DNA of 54,634 nucleotides from an uncultured Oceanospirillaceae bacterium (GTDB taxonomy: Bacteria > Pseudomonadota > Gammaproteobacteria > Pseudomonadales > Balneatricaceae): assembly GCA_913057435.1 (NCBI GenBank), contig CAJXNY010000036.1, positions 1-54,634 on the forward strand, given 5' to 3'. The translations under genes were made by a program, and so were the position numbers. The notes under the pieces were generated by a model that was not told where the DNA came from, made no database searches, and saw nothing but the letters and a program-made list of their open reading frames with translations. Below are positions 26,006 to 36,600 of this stretch, piece after piece (the first letter of the stretch is position 1; each line of letters opens with the position of its first letter).

Positions 26006-28051
26006 ATGATTAGAACAATAAAGGCTCGACTGGCAACCGCAAACATCCTGTTCAGTATTTTACTGTTATCTGTCACCATCTTCCTTGCCCTCAATATATA
26101 TCTGCCACGCTATGAGCGTTCGCAGGGGCTCATTGCGATTGATGATATCAGCAACCTGATCATCAAAGCAGCAGGCCAGCAGGCGATTGAACGTGGCGTC
26201 ACCAACGGGGCGATGAGTCAGGCGCGTAAAAAGGGCCGTGCGGATAGTAGTTTGCTCAATAACATCCAGCAACGCCGTAGCCTTGGCGATGAGGCGATGC
26301 TGGCTGCGTTTGCTAAAGCCCAGGTATTAACCGAGGTTGATTGGCTGCCAGCTTCATTTAAGCATCAGCTGGTTGCCAGTCAGCAGCAGTGGCAAGCGTT
26401 TCTGGAACTCAGACGCCAGGCTGACCAGGTTTTACAGAGCGGTAAGGGTACGCTGAGCAATAGCCAGTGGGTGAGCGGATCTACGGCAATTATTCTGGCC
26501 AATGCCAGCTTGCGTCAGGCTGCCTTTCAGCCGGTATCTAATGGCGAAACGGCCAGTTATAACAACCAGGTGATCAAGCAGGCAGCCTGGCTGGCGGCAG
26601 AGTACTCCGGCCGTGAACGGGCGTTAATGGCGGGGACTATAGGTTCAGGCCAGCCGATGCCGGCTGAAACGCGAGAGCGTTTGCTGGGCTATCGGGCCAT
26701 TGTTGAGAATCAGATGGTAGTACTGAGTCAGTATGCCAGTGCAACAGCACAGCGTGACCCTGGGTATGGTGACGCCTGGAGTCAGGTTGAGCAGACGTTC
26801 CTGGGCAGCTATCAATTATTACGTAAAGAACTGCACAAGTCTGCCTTGAGTGGGGACTACCCGATCAGTGTGGCCAATTGGCTGGAGCGCTCGACAACCG
26901 CCATTAATACGCTGTTGCAGTTAGGTGAGGCCGCCAGCCATAGTGCCATTGAGGCCGTGCAGCAGGATGTGGCCAGCAGCCAGCGAGCACTCTTTATCAG
27001 TTGTGGGCTGATCGCTTTTGTTGCCTTGCTGGCGCTTGGCCTGAGTCTGCTGGTAACCGGCATTGTGCGTCGTCTAAATATGCTGACTGAAACGATTACT
27101 GAGATCGAGAGCGGTAATAACCTGACTTTGCGGCTACAGGACCATAATCATGATGAACTGAGCCGTATTGGCCGTGCCCTGAACAGTATGTTTGAGCGCT
27201 TTCATGATGATTTACACCACTTACGCGATATATCCGAGCAGGTCAGCGCGTCAGCGCAACAGCTGGCAAGCCGTTCCAGTACCAGCCGTACTCATATGGA
27301 TCAGCAATATTCAGAGATTCAGACCGTGGCTACAGCAATGGAGCAGATGCTGATAGCGGTTGATGAGGTGGCACAGGCCACGACACAAACCGCAGTGTTG
27401 ACGGGTGAAGCTGAACAGCATGCTGTTGACAGCAAGTCAGTACTTAATAGCTCCTTGAGTACCATTAATAATGTTGCCACTGAAGTGTCGTCCAGTGGCG
27501 AATTTATTAAAAAGCTGGAGCAGCAGACGGGAGACATTACCACCATTTTACAGGTGATCAGTGGCATTGCTGAACAGACTAATTTGCTGGCGTTGAACGC
27601 TGCTATTGAGGCGGCTCGCGCCGGGGATCAGGGACGCGGCTTTGCTGTCGTGGCTGATGAGGTGCGGGCTCTGGCACATAACACCCAGCAATCCACAGAA
27701 AGTATTGAAACGATGATACATACCCTGCAAAGCTCTGCGAACCAGGCTGTACAGGCCATGGAGCGCAGTACAGGGGAAGCGAGCGAGGGCGTTGAGAAAA
27801 GCCAGAAAGCCAGTGCCACGCTGGAAGACATTGCCCGGTTGATGAGTGAAATTAATCAGATGTCGTCCCGTATTGCTACCAGTGCTGAACAGCAAAGTAG
27901 CAGCACCGGGGAAATCACCAGCAGTATCAATAATATAAATAGCCTTGCCCAGCAGAACTCTGATGGTGTTGCTGAAGCCGAAGGCGCCAGCCGTAGTTTG
28001 CGTGACCTTGCCGAGCGGATGAACGGTATGGTGGGCAAGTTTCAGCTGTGA
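26006..28051 (+). CDS. Methyl-accepting chemotaxis protein, NIT-like sensor
   Basis: Inner-membrane chemoreceptor of 681 residues that signals to CheA. First helix ~12-33, a large periplasmic region to ~325, second helix ~328-350, HAMP ~350-405, then the cytoplasmic coiled coil with hairpin tip [20 protein letters not shown] and [13 protein letters not shown]. The periplasmic part is all-helical with two ER-containing segments ([10 protein letters not shown] and [10 protein letters not shown]) that resemble the NIT nitrate/nitrite-sensing fold, but this is a weak resemblance. The C-terminus lacks an obvious CheR-binding pentapeptide. It is a single-gene unit, with aagga upstream of the ATG. 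Confidence 0.93.
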   Translation: MIRTIKARLATANILFSILLLSVTIFLALNIYLPRYERSQGLIAIDDISNLIIKAAGQQAIERGVTNGAMSQARKKGRADSSLLNNIQQRRSLGDEAMLAAFAKAQVLTEVDWLPASFKHQLVASQQQWQAFLELRRQADQVLQSGKGTLSNSQWVSGSTAIILANASLRQAAFQPVSNGETASYNNQVIKQAAWLAAEYSGRERALMAGTIGSGQPMPAETRERLLGYRAIVENQMVVLSQYASATAQRDPGYGDAWSQVEQTFLGSYQLLRKELHKSALSGDYPISVANWLERSTTAINTLLQLGEAASHSAIEAVQQDVASSQRALFISCGLIAFVALLALGLSLLVTGIVRRLNMLTETITEIESGNNLTLRLQDHNHDELSRIGRALNSMFERFHDDLHHLRDISEQVSASAQQLASRSSTSRTHMDQQYSEIQTVATAMEQMLIAVDEVAQATTQTAVLTGEAEQHAVDSKSVLNSSLSTINNVATEVSSSGEFIKKLEQQTGDITTILQVISGIAEQTNLLALNAAIEAARAGDQGRGFAVVADEVRALAHNTQQSTESIETMIHTLQSSANQAVQAMERSTGEASEGVEKSQKASATLEDIARLMSEINQMSSRIATSAEQQSSSTGEITSSINNINSLAQQNSDGVAEAEGASRSLRDLAERMNGMVGKFQL

Positions 28052-28164
28052 GCCATACTGCCTTTACGCTGCTGTGATTTTATAACACCGACCCGTAAAT
28101 TGTACCTGCCAGCAGGTTATAGTGGGCAACAACCCGGTTGTTGTCGAGTGTGAAGGAGTTAACG

Positions 28165-28851
28165 GTGGTGGAAGTAACAGTATTTCAGGCAATCAATATG
28201 GACCGTAACCAGCGCCAGCGGGTCGATACTGCCGCGCTGGACTGGCTGACCTCACCCGCGGCGGGGGTGATGCGTAAACCGCTGGAACGTGAGGCGGCGG
28301 AAAGCGGCCAGGTCACCAGTATTGTGCGCTATGCAGCGGGGACTTTTTTCCCGGCCCATCATCATCCTGGCGGTGAAGAGATTCTGGTGCTTAGCGGCAC
28401 CTTTGAGGATGAACATGGCTGTTACCCGGCGGGGAGTTACTTTCGTAATCCACCGGGTTCCTCTCATTCGCCGGGCAGCAGCGAGGGCTGTGAGTTGCTG
28501 GTGAAACTGAATATGTTCCAGCGCGATGATCTGCAACCGGTGAATATTGATACCACGACTCAACCCTGGTTACCGGGGCTGGTGGCGGGGCTCAGTGTGA
28601 TGCTGCTGCATCAGTTTAATGGTGAGCAGACCGCACTGGTGCGCTGGCAGCCGGGTAGCCATTTCTCCCGCCATTCTCATACCGGTGGCGAAGAGATCTA
28701 TGTAATTGACGGCGTGTTTGAAGATGAACATGGTCGCTACGGGGCCGGCAGCTGGCTGCGCTCACCGGATAACAGTGAGCATCAGCCGTTCAGTGAGCAG
28801 GGCTGTACGATCTGGGTGAAAACCGGCCATCTGACCCATCTGCTGGGCTGA
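28165..28851 (+). CDS. Two-cupin protein, ChrR-like
   Basis: Probable metal-binding beta-barrel protein of 228 residues made of two similar cupin domains. HHHPGGEEILVLSGTFEDEHG-type motifs occur at about residues 69-88, and RHSHTGGEEIYVIDGVFEDEHG-type motifs at about 173-194, showing internal duplication. The motifs match the cupin of ChrR anti-sigma factors, but the zinc-binding anti-sigma domain is absent and no ECF sigma gene is nearby. The frame opens at TTG 28138, but GTG 28165, six bases after AAGGAG, is the best start. It may be a dioxygenase-like or stress-related metal protein; function is not established. Confidence 0.8.
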   Translation: MVEVTVFQAINMDRNQRQRVDTAALDWLTSPAAGVMRKPLEREAAESGQVTSIVRYAAGTFFPAHHHPGGEEILVLSGTFEDEHGCYPAGSYFRNPPGSSHSPGSSEGCELLVKLNMFQRDDLQPVNIDTTTQPWLPGLVAGLSVMLLHQFNGEQTALVRWQPGSHFSRHSHTGGEEIYVIDGVFEDEHGRYGAGSWLRSPDNSEHQPFSEQGCTIWVKTGHLTHLLG

Positions 28852-28860
28852 GCCGACCGG

Positions 28861-30645
28861 TTAGCTGCGTCGGGCCACTTTCTGTGCCTGGCGCTGTAGC
28901 CGGTACATCGATTGATAACGGCCATCATCCAGCGCCATCAGCTGGCTGTGATTCCCCCGTTCGCAAACCTCTCCCTGATTCAGCACCAGAATCTGATCGG
29001 CCTGCTTAATGGTGGACAGCCGGTGCGCGACGATAATCAGGGTGACTTTGCCGTGCAGTTCCTGCAGCGCCTGTTGCACCACCTGTTCGGTTTCGCTATC
29101 GACATTGGCGGTAGCTTCGTCCAGCAGCAGAGTTTTTGGCGAGGCAGCCAGGGCGCGGGCGATCACCAGCTGCTGGCGCTGGCCGGTGGACAGGCGGGTG
29201 CCACGCTCGCCCAGCTCTGTCTGATAACCCTCGGTCAGCTGGCTGATCATGCCGTGCAGGTGCGCCTGGCGGGCGGCCGTTTCGATGGCGTGGTTACTCA
29301 GGTCTCGGCCCATATCGATATTGTCGCGGATACTGCCCGCGACAATAAACGGCTCCTGTGGAATCAGCCCGACCCCTTCACGCAGCAGGTCATGGCCAAA
29401 TTGCGCCAGTGGCTGATCATCCAGTTCAATACTGCCCTGAGTCGGCTGATAAAAATTCAGCAGCAGGCTGAGCAGGGTGCTTTTGCCACTGCCCGTATGG
29501 CCAACGACAGCGTAGAACTGGCCCGGTTCGATGGTGAAATTCAGCCCGTTGAGCACCGGTTTATCCGCCTGATAGGCAAAGTGCAGATCACGGACGGCAA
29601 CTTTGCCCGCTGTCACTTGCGCCTGGCTATGGCTGAACTGCTGTGTTGGTTCGTCCAGCAGGCGGTTAACCCGTTCTCCAGCCACCATGGCCTGCTGGTA
29701 AAGGTTAAAGCGCTGGGTGATCTCGGCCAGCGGTTCGGTGAAACGGCCCAGAAAACTGAGAAAGGCATAGAGCACCCCCACTTCGGCCACCCCGGCCTCC
29801 ACCTGCAAGCCAAACAGCCACACCACCGCAACCAGCACCAGTACGCTGAGCAGATCAATGGCCGGGCGCAGCAGGGCGGCGCTGGCGCGGATGCTGCTCA
29901 TCCGGGCGCGGTAGTAGTGCTGGTTGACGCCATCAAAGCGCTGGCTGAAGCGCTGTTGCTGGTTGCAGGCCTGCAGTACTGACATCCCGGCAATGGACTC
30001 GCTCAGCTGGGCGTTGATATCCGAGCGCAGACTGCGGGCTTTTTGCACCGCTGCACCGCTGAATTTCTCATACAGAAAAATCACCCCGAACACCGTCGGA
30101 ATCAGCACCAGTGCGGCCAGCATCAGCTGGCTGTCGAGCAGGGCCATGGCGATCAGAATGCCGATCAGCAGCATCAGGTTGCCCAGTACCACCGACAGAA
30201 ACTGGACGTAGAGGTCTTTGATGGCTTCGGTGTCGTTGGTGATCCGGCTGACCAGCTGACCACTCATGGCGGTGTCGAAATAGCGCATGGGCAGTTTCAG
30301 GGTGTGGGCGAATACCCGCTCACGGATATCCTGCACCGCGTTCAGGGCGATCTCGGTAAAGCCCAGTGTTTGTCGGTAGCCCAGCCAGGCGGCCCCGGCC
30401 TGGCTGAACAGATATCCGGCCAGCAGCACCAGCAGCATGGTGCCGTCGAGCTGCTGCGGGATCAGGTAGTCATCAATAAATACCTTGGCCAGCAGTGGCC
30501 CGGTTACGTCCAGTGCCGTGGCGACCAGCAGTAACAAGACACTGCGGATCAGCAGTGGCCGGTCGCGCCACAGGTAACCGCTGAGCAGCTTGAACGCGCT
30601 GCGGCTCCGGCTGCTGCGGTGGTCAGGGGTCTGTTCAGTCGTCAT
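28861..30645 (-). CDS. mdlB: Heterodimeric ABC exporter subunit, MdlB-like
   Basis: Second half of a type IV exporter, 594 residues. Six transmembrane helices (~25-310) precede an ATPase domain with Walker A GHTGSGKST, signature LSTGQRQQLVIARAL (Thr replacing the usual Gly), Walker B TLLLDEATANVD with the catalytic Glu, and H-loop IVAHRLS. ATG 30645 overlaps the end of the mdlA-like gene by 11 bases and has ggagg nine bases upstream, so translation is coupled; an extension to 30756 is rejected. Substrate is unknown; MdlAB/SmdAB relatives have been tied to multidrug export. Confidence 0.9.
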   Translation of the reverse strand: MTTEQTPDHRSSRSRSAFKLLSGYLWRDRPLLIRSVLLLLVATALDVTGPLLAKVFIDDYLIPQQLDGTMLLVLLAGYLFSQAGAAWLGYRQTLGFTEIALNAVQDIRERVFAHTLKLPMRYFDTAMSGQLVSRITNDTEAIKDLYVQFLSVVLGNLMLLIGILIAMALLDSQLMLAALVLIPTVFGVIFLYEKFSGAAVQKARSLRSDINAQLSESIAGMSVLQACNQQQRFSQRFDGVNQHYYRARMSSIRASAALLRPAIDLLSVLVLVAVVWLFGLQVEAGVAEVGVLYAFLSFLGRFTEPLAEITQRFNLYQQAMVAGERVNRLLDEPTQQFSHSQAQVTAGKVAVRDLHFAYQADKPVLNGLNFTIEPGQFYAVVGHTGSGKSTLLSLLLNFYQPTQGSIELDDQPLAQFGHDLLREGVGLIPQEPFIVAGSIRDNIDMGRDLSNHAIETAARQAHLHGMISQLTEGYQTELGERGTRLSTGQRQQLVIARALAASPKTLLLDEATANVDSETEQVVQQALQELHGKVTLIIVAHRLSTIKQADQILVLNQGEVCERGNHSQLMALDDGRYQSMYRLQRQAQKVARRS

Positions 30646-32380
30646 CCAGGCTGGCCTCCAGTTGCTGATAGGTCCACATCCGGCTGTACCAGCCATCACT
30701 TTGCAGCAGTTGCTGATGGTTGCCACGCTCGGCGATCTGGCCATGGCTGAGGACAATGATTTCGTCGGCCTGCTGTACCGCTGAGAGCCGGTGGCTGACG
30801 ATCAGACAGCTGCGGCCGCTGTCGCTTTGCCGCTGGGTATCCAGTGCCGCCAGAATCTGTTGTTCGGTCTGCACATCCACCGCTGAGAGGGCATCGTCCA
30901 GTACCAGAACAGAGGCCTGACTGAGCAGCGCCCGCGCGATTGTGAGTCGCTGACGCTGGCCCCCGGACAGGGTGACCCCGCGCTCGCCGACGGCGGTCTG
31001 ATAACCGGCAGGGAAGCCGACAATATCATCGTGCAGGGCAGCTAGCCGGGCCACCTGCTCAATCTCGTCCTGATCGGCATCGGGGTGACTGAGGGCGATA
31101 TTGTCAGCGATACTCAGGCTGAACAGGAAATTGTCCTGGGGGACATAGGCAAACTGGCGGCGCAAGCTGTCCAGACTGAGCTGGGCCAGTGGCGTATCGC
31201 CCAGGGTAATCGTGCCGGGTTCGCACTCCCACTGACGCATCAGTAACTGCAACAGGGTGGTTTTACCCGCCCCGGTGGGGCCGACAATGGCCAGGGTTTT
31301 ACCGGGAGCCAGCTGCAAATCGATGCTGTGCAGGATATCGGGGCCATCGGCTGTGTATCGAAAGCTCAGTTGCTGACAGTGCAGGGCACTGTGCTGAGCG
31401 CTTTGCTGGCCCTGATCATCGATGCTGTCCGGGGTTTTCAGCAAGGCATCGACCCGTACCATGGCGGCGCTGCCACGCTCGATAATGTTCAGCAGCCAGC
31501 CAAAGGCCCACATCGGCCAGATCAGCTGGCCCATATAGATAGTAAAGCTGGTGAGCTGGCCGACGGTCAGTTCATTGTGCCAATAGAGGTAACCACCAAA
31601 ACTCAGCGTTAGCAGCATGGCTCCGGTCAGCGCCAGGTAGATCAGTGGTTCGTACAGCGCTTCACTGCGGGCAACCTGAAAGCTGGTGTCGGCGGCTTTG
31701 CGCGCCAGCTGGTTGAACTGCTCGGCTTCGGCCGCTTCACGGCCCATCGCTTTAACCAGCCGGATACCAGACAGCGCTTCCTGGGTTTTATCATTCAGAT
31801 CCGAGAACCGTGCCAGGGCCTGCTGAAACTGCTGGTGGACGCTGACCGAGATGCGGTAAAAACCCCAGCCCATGAATGGAAACGGTAACAGGGCGACCAG
31901 TGTCAGCCGCCAGTCGATCAACGTCAGCATCATGATTAATACCAGCACGAACGTCAGCAGGCCATCAAAAGCGGACAGTACGCCTTCCCCGGCGGCCACT
32001 TCGATGGCGTCGATATCATTGGTGGCGCGGGCCATCAGATCACCGGTGCCTTGCTGGCTGTAAAACACCGAACCAAGCCGGGTCAGGCGCTGGTAAAACT
32101 GTTTTCGCAGCAGGCTGCCCAGCCGGTAGGAGGTGCCGAACAGTACCAGCCGCCAGCCAAAACGCAGGCCGTAGATCACCAGCGCCATGGCCAGCAGCAG
32201 CCACAGTTTATCGGTAACGGCTGCCAGCTCGCCTGCGGCGATCAGCTGATCAATGGTGGTGCCGATCAGCCAGGGCACAGCGGTGTTCAGCAGGGCGACA
32301 CAGGCCAGCATCGCCATGGCCAGCAGATAGGTTTGCCAGTGCTGGCGGAAGAAACCGCGTAGTTGCAGAAACAGTCGCAT
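30635..32380 (-). CDS. mdlA: Heterodimeric ABC exporter subunit, MdlA-like
   Basis: First half of the exporter pair, 581 residues: six helices (~17-300) then an ATPase domain with Walker A GPTGAGKTT, canonical signature LSGGQRQRLTIARAL, Walker B VLVLDDALSAVD in which Asp takes the place of the catalytic Glu, and H-loop IVSHRLS. E. coli MdlA has the same Asp. Paired with MdlB, which has the Glu but a modified signature, this gives one active and one degenerate ATP site. The start lies 180 bases after the receiver-protein gene on the same strand, so co-transcription is possible but not required. Confidence 0.9.
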   Translation of the reverse strand: MRLFLQLRGFFRQHWQTYLLAMAMLACVALLNTAVPWLIGTTIDQLIAAGELAAVTDKLWLLLAMALVIYGLRFGWRLVLFGTSYRLGSLLRKQFYQRLTRLGSVFYSQQGTGDLMARATNDIDAIEVAAGEGVLSAFDGLLTFVLVLIMMLTLIDWRLTLVALLPFPFMGWGFYRISVSVHQQFQQALARFSDLNDKTQEALSGIRLVKAMGREAAEAEQFNQLARKAADTSFQVARSEALYEPLIYLALTGAMLLTLSFGGYLYWHNELTVGQLTSFTIYMGQLIWPMWAFGWLLNIIERGSAAMVRVDALLKTPDSIDDQGQQSAQHSALHCQQLSFRYTADGPDILHSIDLQLAPGKTLAIVGPTGAGKTTLLQLLMRQWECEPGTITLGDTPLAQLSLDSLRRQFAYVPQDNFLFSLSIADNIALSHPDADQDEIEQVARLAALHDDIVGFPAGYQTAVGERGVTLSGGQRQRLTIARALLSQASVLVLDDALSAVDVQTEQQILAALDTQRQSDSGRSCLIVSHRLSAVQQADEIIVLSHGQIAERGNHQQLLQSDGWYSRMWTYQQLEASLDDD

Positions 32381-32559
32381 AATAGATGAGGTCTGCGTGA
32401 GTCAGGTAGCTGACAGGGTGAACGGGTTACGGGTGTGGGGCAAGGGCCGGGGGGGATTTCATTGGTGCCCCGTCGCCCTGAATTGAGTCGGCGGGGTGTT
32501 ACGTCGAATCGTCGCCGTTTTGCCCAGGGCCCGTATCGATCGTACGGCTATCCAGACAC

Positions 32560-33624
32560 TCAGATAGCGAACTGGAAGCGGATTTCGCCTTCTTCATCGG
32601 TAAGCCAGCGACCGCCGAGTTGCTGGCAAAGCTGGCGGGCATTACTGAGCAGCAATTGCTGCCAGTCATCGGCACTGCTGGCTGCTGGCAGGCCGCTGGT
32701 CTGTCGAATCTGCACGATCAGCTGGCCGGGCTGAGCGGCGGGTAGCAGGCTGAATTTGAGGTCTTCACCCTCGGCGCGCAGGATGGCCAGTTCCAGACAG
32801 GTGAGCAGCAAGTGCTGCAGGGTGTCGGGCTGGCTGTTGATCTGACGGGGCAGGTCGGGGCTGAGGTGGCTGTCCAGCAGCCAGCCTTCGCGCCGGGTCT
32901 GCGGCAGGAATATCTGCATCAGTGGGTCGCACAGGGTGGCCAGCTCAACCAGGTGGATATTGTCGTTATGCTCTGTTGGCAGGCTGAGCTGGCTGCAGCT
33001 GTTGTGCAACCGTTGCTGCTGACTGTGCAGATCCTGCGCCATATCCCGTGCCATGGGGCTCAGCTCCAGCCTTTGTAGTCGGGCGCTTTGCTTCAGCAGG
33101 GTGCTGGACTGCTGCTGCAGTTGCTGGCCAAGGCTGTGCAGTTTCAGGCTGTTTTCCGGATGGCTGGCTTCAGACGCAGGCGGGTGCTGGTGACGGGCGT
33201 TGTCGATATCCCGATAGGCGCGCAGGGAGACGACAACAGCGGTCAGCAGCCGTGAGGCCGACAGCTCGGCCTTGCTCAGGTAGTCGTTGATATCGTGATT
33301 AACAATCACATCGGCTTCCGGGGCGTAACCGGGGTGGCCGGTGCGCAGGATGATCCGCACATGACGGTTGCCCAGCTCTTGACGAATGTACTCCACCAGT
33401 TGCAGCCCGGCATTATCCGTTTCCATCACCACATCCAGCAGAATCAGCGCGATATCCGGGTGTTCTGCCAGCATCCGGCGGGCCTGTTCGCCGCTCATGG
33501 CACTGAGCAGCTGAATGGGCCGTTGCTCAAATTCATAACCACGAAAGATCATCCGGGTGATGCCGTGGATACCTTCTTCATCATCGACAACCAGAACTTT
33601 CCAGGATGCTTGAGGTGCTGTCAT
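32560..33624 (-). CDS. Response regulator with degenerate kinase-like output domain
   Basis: Cytoplasmic protein of 354 residues. The receiver domain (~8-130) has acidic Asp14/Asp15, phospho-acceptor Asp64 (ILLDVVME), Thr95 and Lys118, and resembles the receivers of DUF3369-type regulators (RTGHPGYAPE, NDYLSKAEL). Then comes a Gln-rich helical linker and a C-terminal region (~180-354) shaped like a kinase dimerisation and ATPase module (HLLLTCLELAILRAEGED, LCQQLGGRW) but lacking the phospho-His motif and the N and G boxes. It has no DNA-binding domain. It starts 32 bases after the AraC-fusion gene, so the two are probably one operon. Confidence 0.8.
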   Translation of the reverse strand: MTAPQASWKVLVVDDEEGIHGITRMIFRGYEFEQRPIQLLSAMSGEQARRMLAEHPDIALILLDVVMETDNAGLQLVEYIRQELGNRHVRIILRTGHPGYAPEADVIVNHDINDYLSKAELSASRLLTAVVVSLRAYRDIDNARHQHPPASEASHPENSLKLHSLGQQLQQQSSTLLKQSARLQRLELSPMARDMAQDLHSQQQRLHNSCSQLSLPTEHNDNIHLVELATLCDPLMQIFLPQTRREGWLLDSHLSPDLPRQINSQPDTLQHLLLTCLELAILRAEGEDLKFSLLPAAQPGQLIVQIRQTSGLPAASSADDWQQLLLSNARQLCQQLGGRWLTDEEGEIRFQFAI

Positions 33625-33656
33625 GGGGTGTGTTGCTCAGCCTGCAGGGTAAAGGG

Positions 33657-36600
33657 CTATTGTGCCAGTTTAGCGGTCAGCCGGGCCAGCTGTTTTACTT
33701 TGGTCGTAGCGCCCCACTGCTGATAACACTGCTCGGCCTCGGCCAGGCAGAACCGCGCCAGCCGGCGCTGGCCGCTGGCAAGCAGGTGGTCGGCGTAGCG
33801 TTCATAACACAGGCCACGGTGATGCAGGGCGGGCTGCTGTTCGCTGTCGCGAATGGCACGCTCAAAGGCCTGCTCGGGCTGCTGCTGATCGAGCCGGGCG
33901 CGTTCGGCGCACAGCAGGCTGTGCTGAGCGCTGAAATTTTCCGGGCAATGGCGGGCCCAGTGCTCCAGCCGGGAGCTGATCTGAGCGACCTGCTGGGCGC
34001 GGCGACGGGCCAGCTGGCCACGGGGCTGAGCCTGGATCAGCCGCATCAGGCCGGTGCTGAACAGCGCTTCGGCCAGCCCGAAGCTGCCCGCTAGCTGCTG
34101 TTCCAGTGGGATTTCCCAGTTAAACAGTGTCGGCCAGTGTTGCTGCTGGTCGAGCAGGAGGGCGCTACTGATCAGTGCTACCCCCTGCCAGCCATCACTG
34201 TATTGAAGTGCGGGAAAGGGCGCATCTTCGGTCAGTTGCTGGACCAGCAGTCCAGCGGATTGTTGTACCAGGGGTTCAGTGGGCAGCGGGTGGGCCAGCT
34301 CGGCTAGCGGGCTACCGCTGAGCCAGGCCAGGTTGCTGTCAACCAGCACGGCCTGTTGTGCGGTCCAGCTGTCCGGGCTGCTGAGCTGGCGGGCCTGTTG
34401 CAGTTGCTGGCGGCTGTCACTGAGCGGGTTGAACCAGTGGCTGACCCGACAGCCCTGGATCAGATGGGCAGTGGCGGCGATGGCCGGTTGAGTGCCGCTG
34501 GCCGCTGGCTGTGTCGCCCGCAGTAAGCCCTCAGTGGAGAACTGGCGGGCCAGGGGTTCATCAGCACAAAACCAGCTGGCTACCCAGGCGTAACTGATAA
34601 AAGCGAAGGGCGTCTGGGCGCTGTGGCCATGCTGCAGCGTCAGTTCGGTCATCCGGGTGATGGCGCAGGCGGCCAGCAATGGCCGGGCCTGTTGCTGTGC
34701 CAGCAGGCTGATCTGCTCACACAGCGCCAGCACCTGCTCGATCAATGGATTATCCAGTGCGTTCAGCTGGTCCAGTGCATGGTTACTCAGCTGTTGCTCG
34801 ATTCGTTCCAGCTGCTGGAGTAGCTGACGCAGGGCGATGTTGTCCTGGCTGGGCAGGGGCTGGTCGAGCAGCGCCAGCGTCTGGCAGAGCAGTGCCAGCG
34901 CCGGTTCAGGTTGCTGTTGTTGCTGCCAGAGTTCCGCTTGCAACAGCGCCTGGCGGGCCTGTAATACCGGTGTTGCCAGGTTGAGCTGTTGTGCCTGCTC
35001 CAGCTGATCCAGGCTCTGCTGACAGGCCTCAGGCTGGCTGGCCAGTAGCTGGTAGCGGGCGATCGTCAGGCAGGTCTGCTGTTGCGCTGTCGGTTCGGTT
35101 TGCCAGCGCTGCTGCTGCTGGCTGTACGCGATCGCGGCGCTGTACTGGCCATAGTGTGCGCACTGCTCGGCAGCCTGCTGGTTCAGTGTAATCAGTTGTG
35201 GGTGACGGCCCGGGGGGGCGTTGTGTAACTGATTGAGATGGTAGAGCACTGCGCCTGCGGGGGGCTCTGGCTGTGCGAGCAGGGCGTCAGCCAGTTGCAG
35301 GTGGCGTTGCTGCTGGCAATCGACAGACTGAGCCTGCAGCAGCAGATCACGGGTGTGGGGGTGGGTAAAGCTGAACCTGTTGACGTTGTGAGCATGCTCG
35401 GTCTCGGGCAGGACCAGCGCCCGCTGCTGGGCAGGCCAGAGGTGGATGGCCAGTCGCGCCAGTGGGTTACTGCTGGCCTGGGCCAGCAGATTAAGGTCAA
35501 ACTGCATACCACACAGGGCGGCCCACTCCAGCAGGGTCAGGTTGAAGCGGCTCAGTTGCGCCAGCCGCTGGCGGATTTCACTGTCGACATCCTGTTGCTG
35601 ATACCAGTGTGCCGGGGGTTGTGGGTTGGCCTTTGGCGGGTCAGGGTGTTGCAGGGCCAGCGGTTTGAGCTGAGCACGGTAATGGCTGGGGGCAACGCCC
35701 ATCCAGCGTTTGAAGGCCTTCTGAAAGGCAGACTGGTTAGAAAAACCGAGCTGGAAGGCGATTTCGCCGAAGCTGAGCTGGCCGCGCTGGATCAGCTGCA
35801 GGCATTGCTCGCGGCGGGTCTGATCATAGACATCCTGAAAACTGGTGCCCAGCTGGCCCAGTTTTCGCTGCAGGGTCCGCAGGCTAAGGTTCACGGCGTC
35901 GGCGATCTGGTCGCGGCGCACACAGCCCTCACCGTCAGCCAGCTGGCGACGGATCAGGTGGCGGGTCTGAGCGATCAGGGCGCTACGCTGAGCACTGCTG
36001 CTGAGCAGGCTGTCGGCAAACTCACGGTGCAGCTGGTGCATCTCGTTGTTGGCGTCCAGGCAGGCCAGACTGAGGTAGTCAGTACTCAGCAGCAGCCGGT
36101 TGTGGGGCGCGTCAAATAGCACCTCAGCGGCGAAAAAACGCTGCCAGGCGTGTGGGTCGTCGGGGGCGGCAAAGGTCAGTTCCAGCCGCTGGATTGGAAT
36201 CTGGTGGCCGGTCAGCCAGCGCGGCCAGTTGGCCAGGCAGGCGAGGAAATACTCAGTCGGCTTGCGTGCGCTATCGTTCAGTTCCAGCGTCAGCCAGCTG
36301 CCCTCCAGCGTCTGTTCCAGCTGCAGCGCGGCCCCCTCAAACAGCAATGGCAGGTAGTCGATCAGTACCTGGTAGGCATCCTGCAAGGTAGCGGCTGAAC
36401 TCATCAGAAAGCCGATGGAACCGAGCATCCGGGGCTGGGTAACCTCTCCCAGTCGCAGTGCGATCAGCGGGCTGGCGGTGGTCTGGGCCAGCCGTTCCAG
36501 CAACGGGGCGAACTGCTGGGCGGGGAATCGGGCACCGGGCTTTTCCAGCGCAGCTGGCGTGAGTTCAGCACTGGCCAGCAATGCGGTGGTATCCAGGCCA

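Noticed and set aside
28912-29982. 356-codon open frame on the plus strand
   Set aside because: It lies opposite the ATPase and membrane domains of the MdlB-like exporter and reads as His/Gln-rich shadow sequence.
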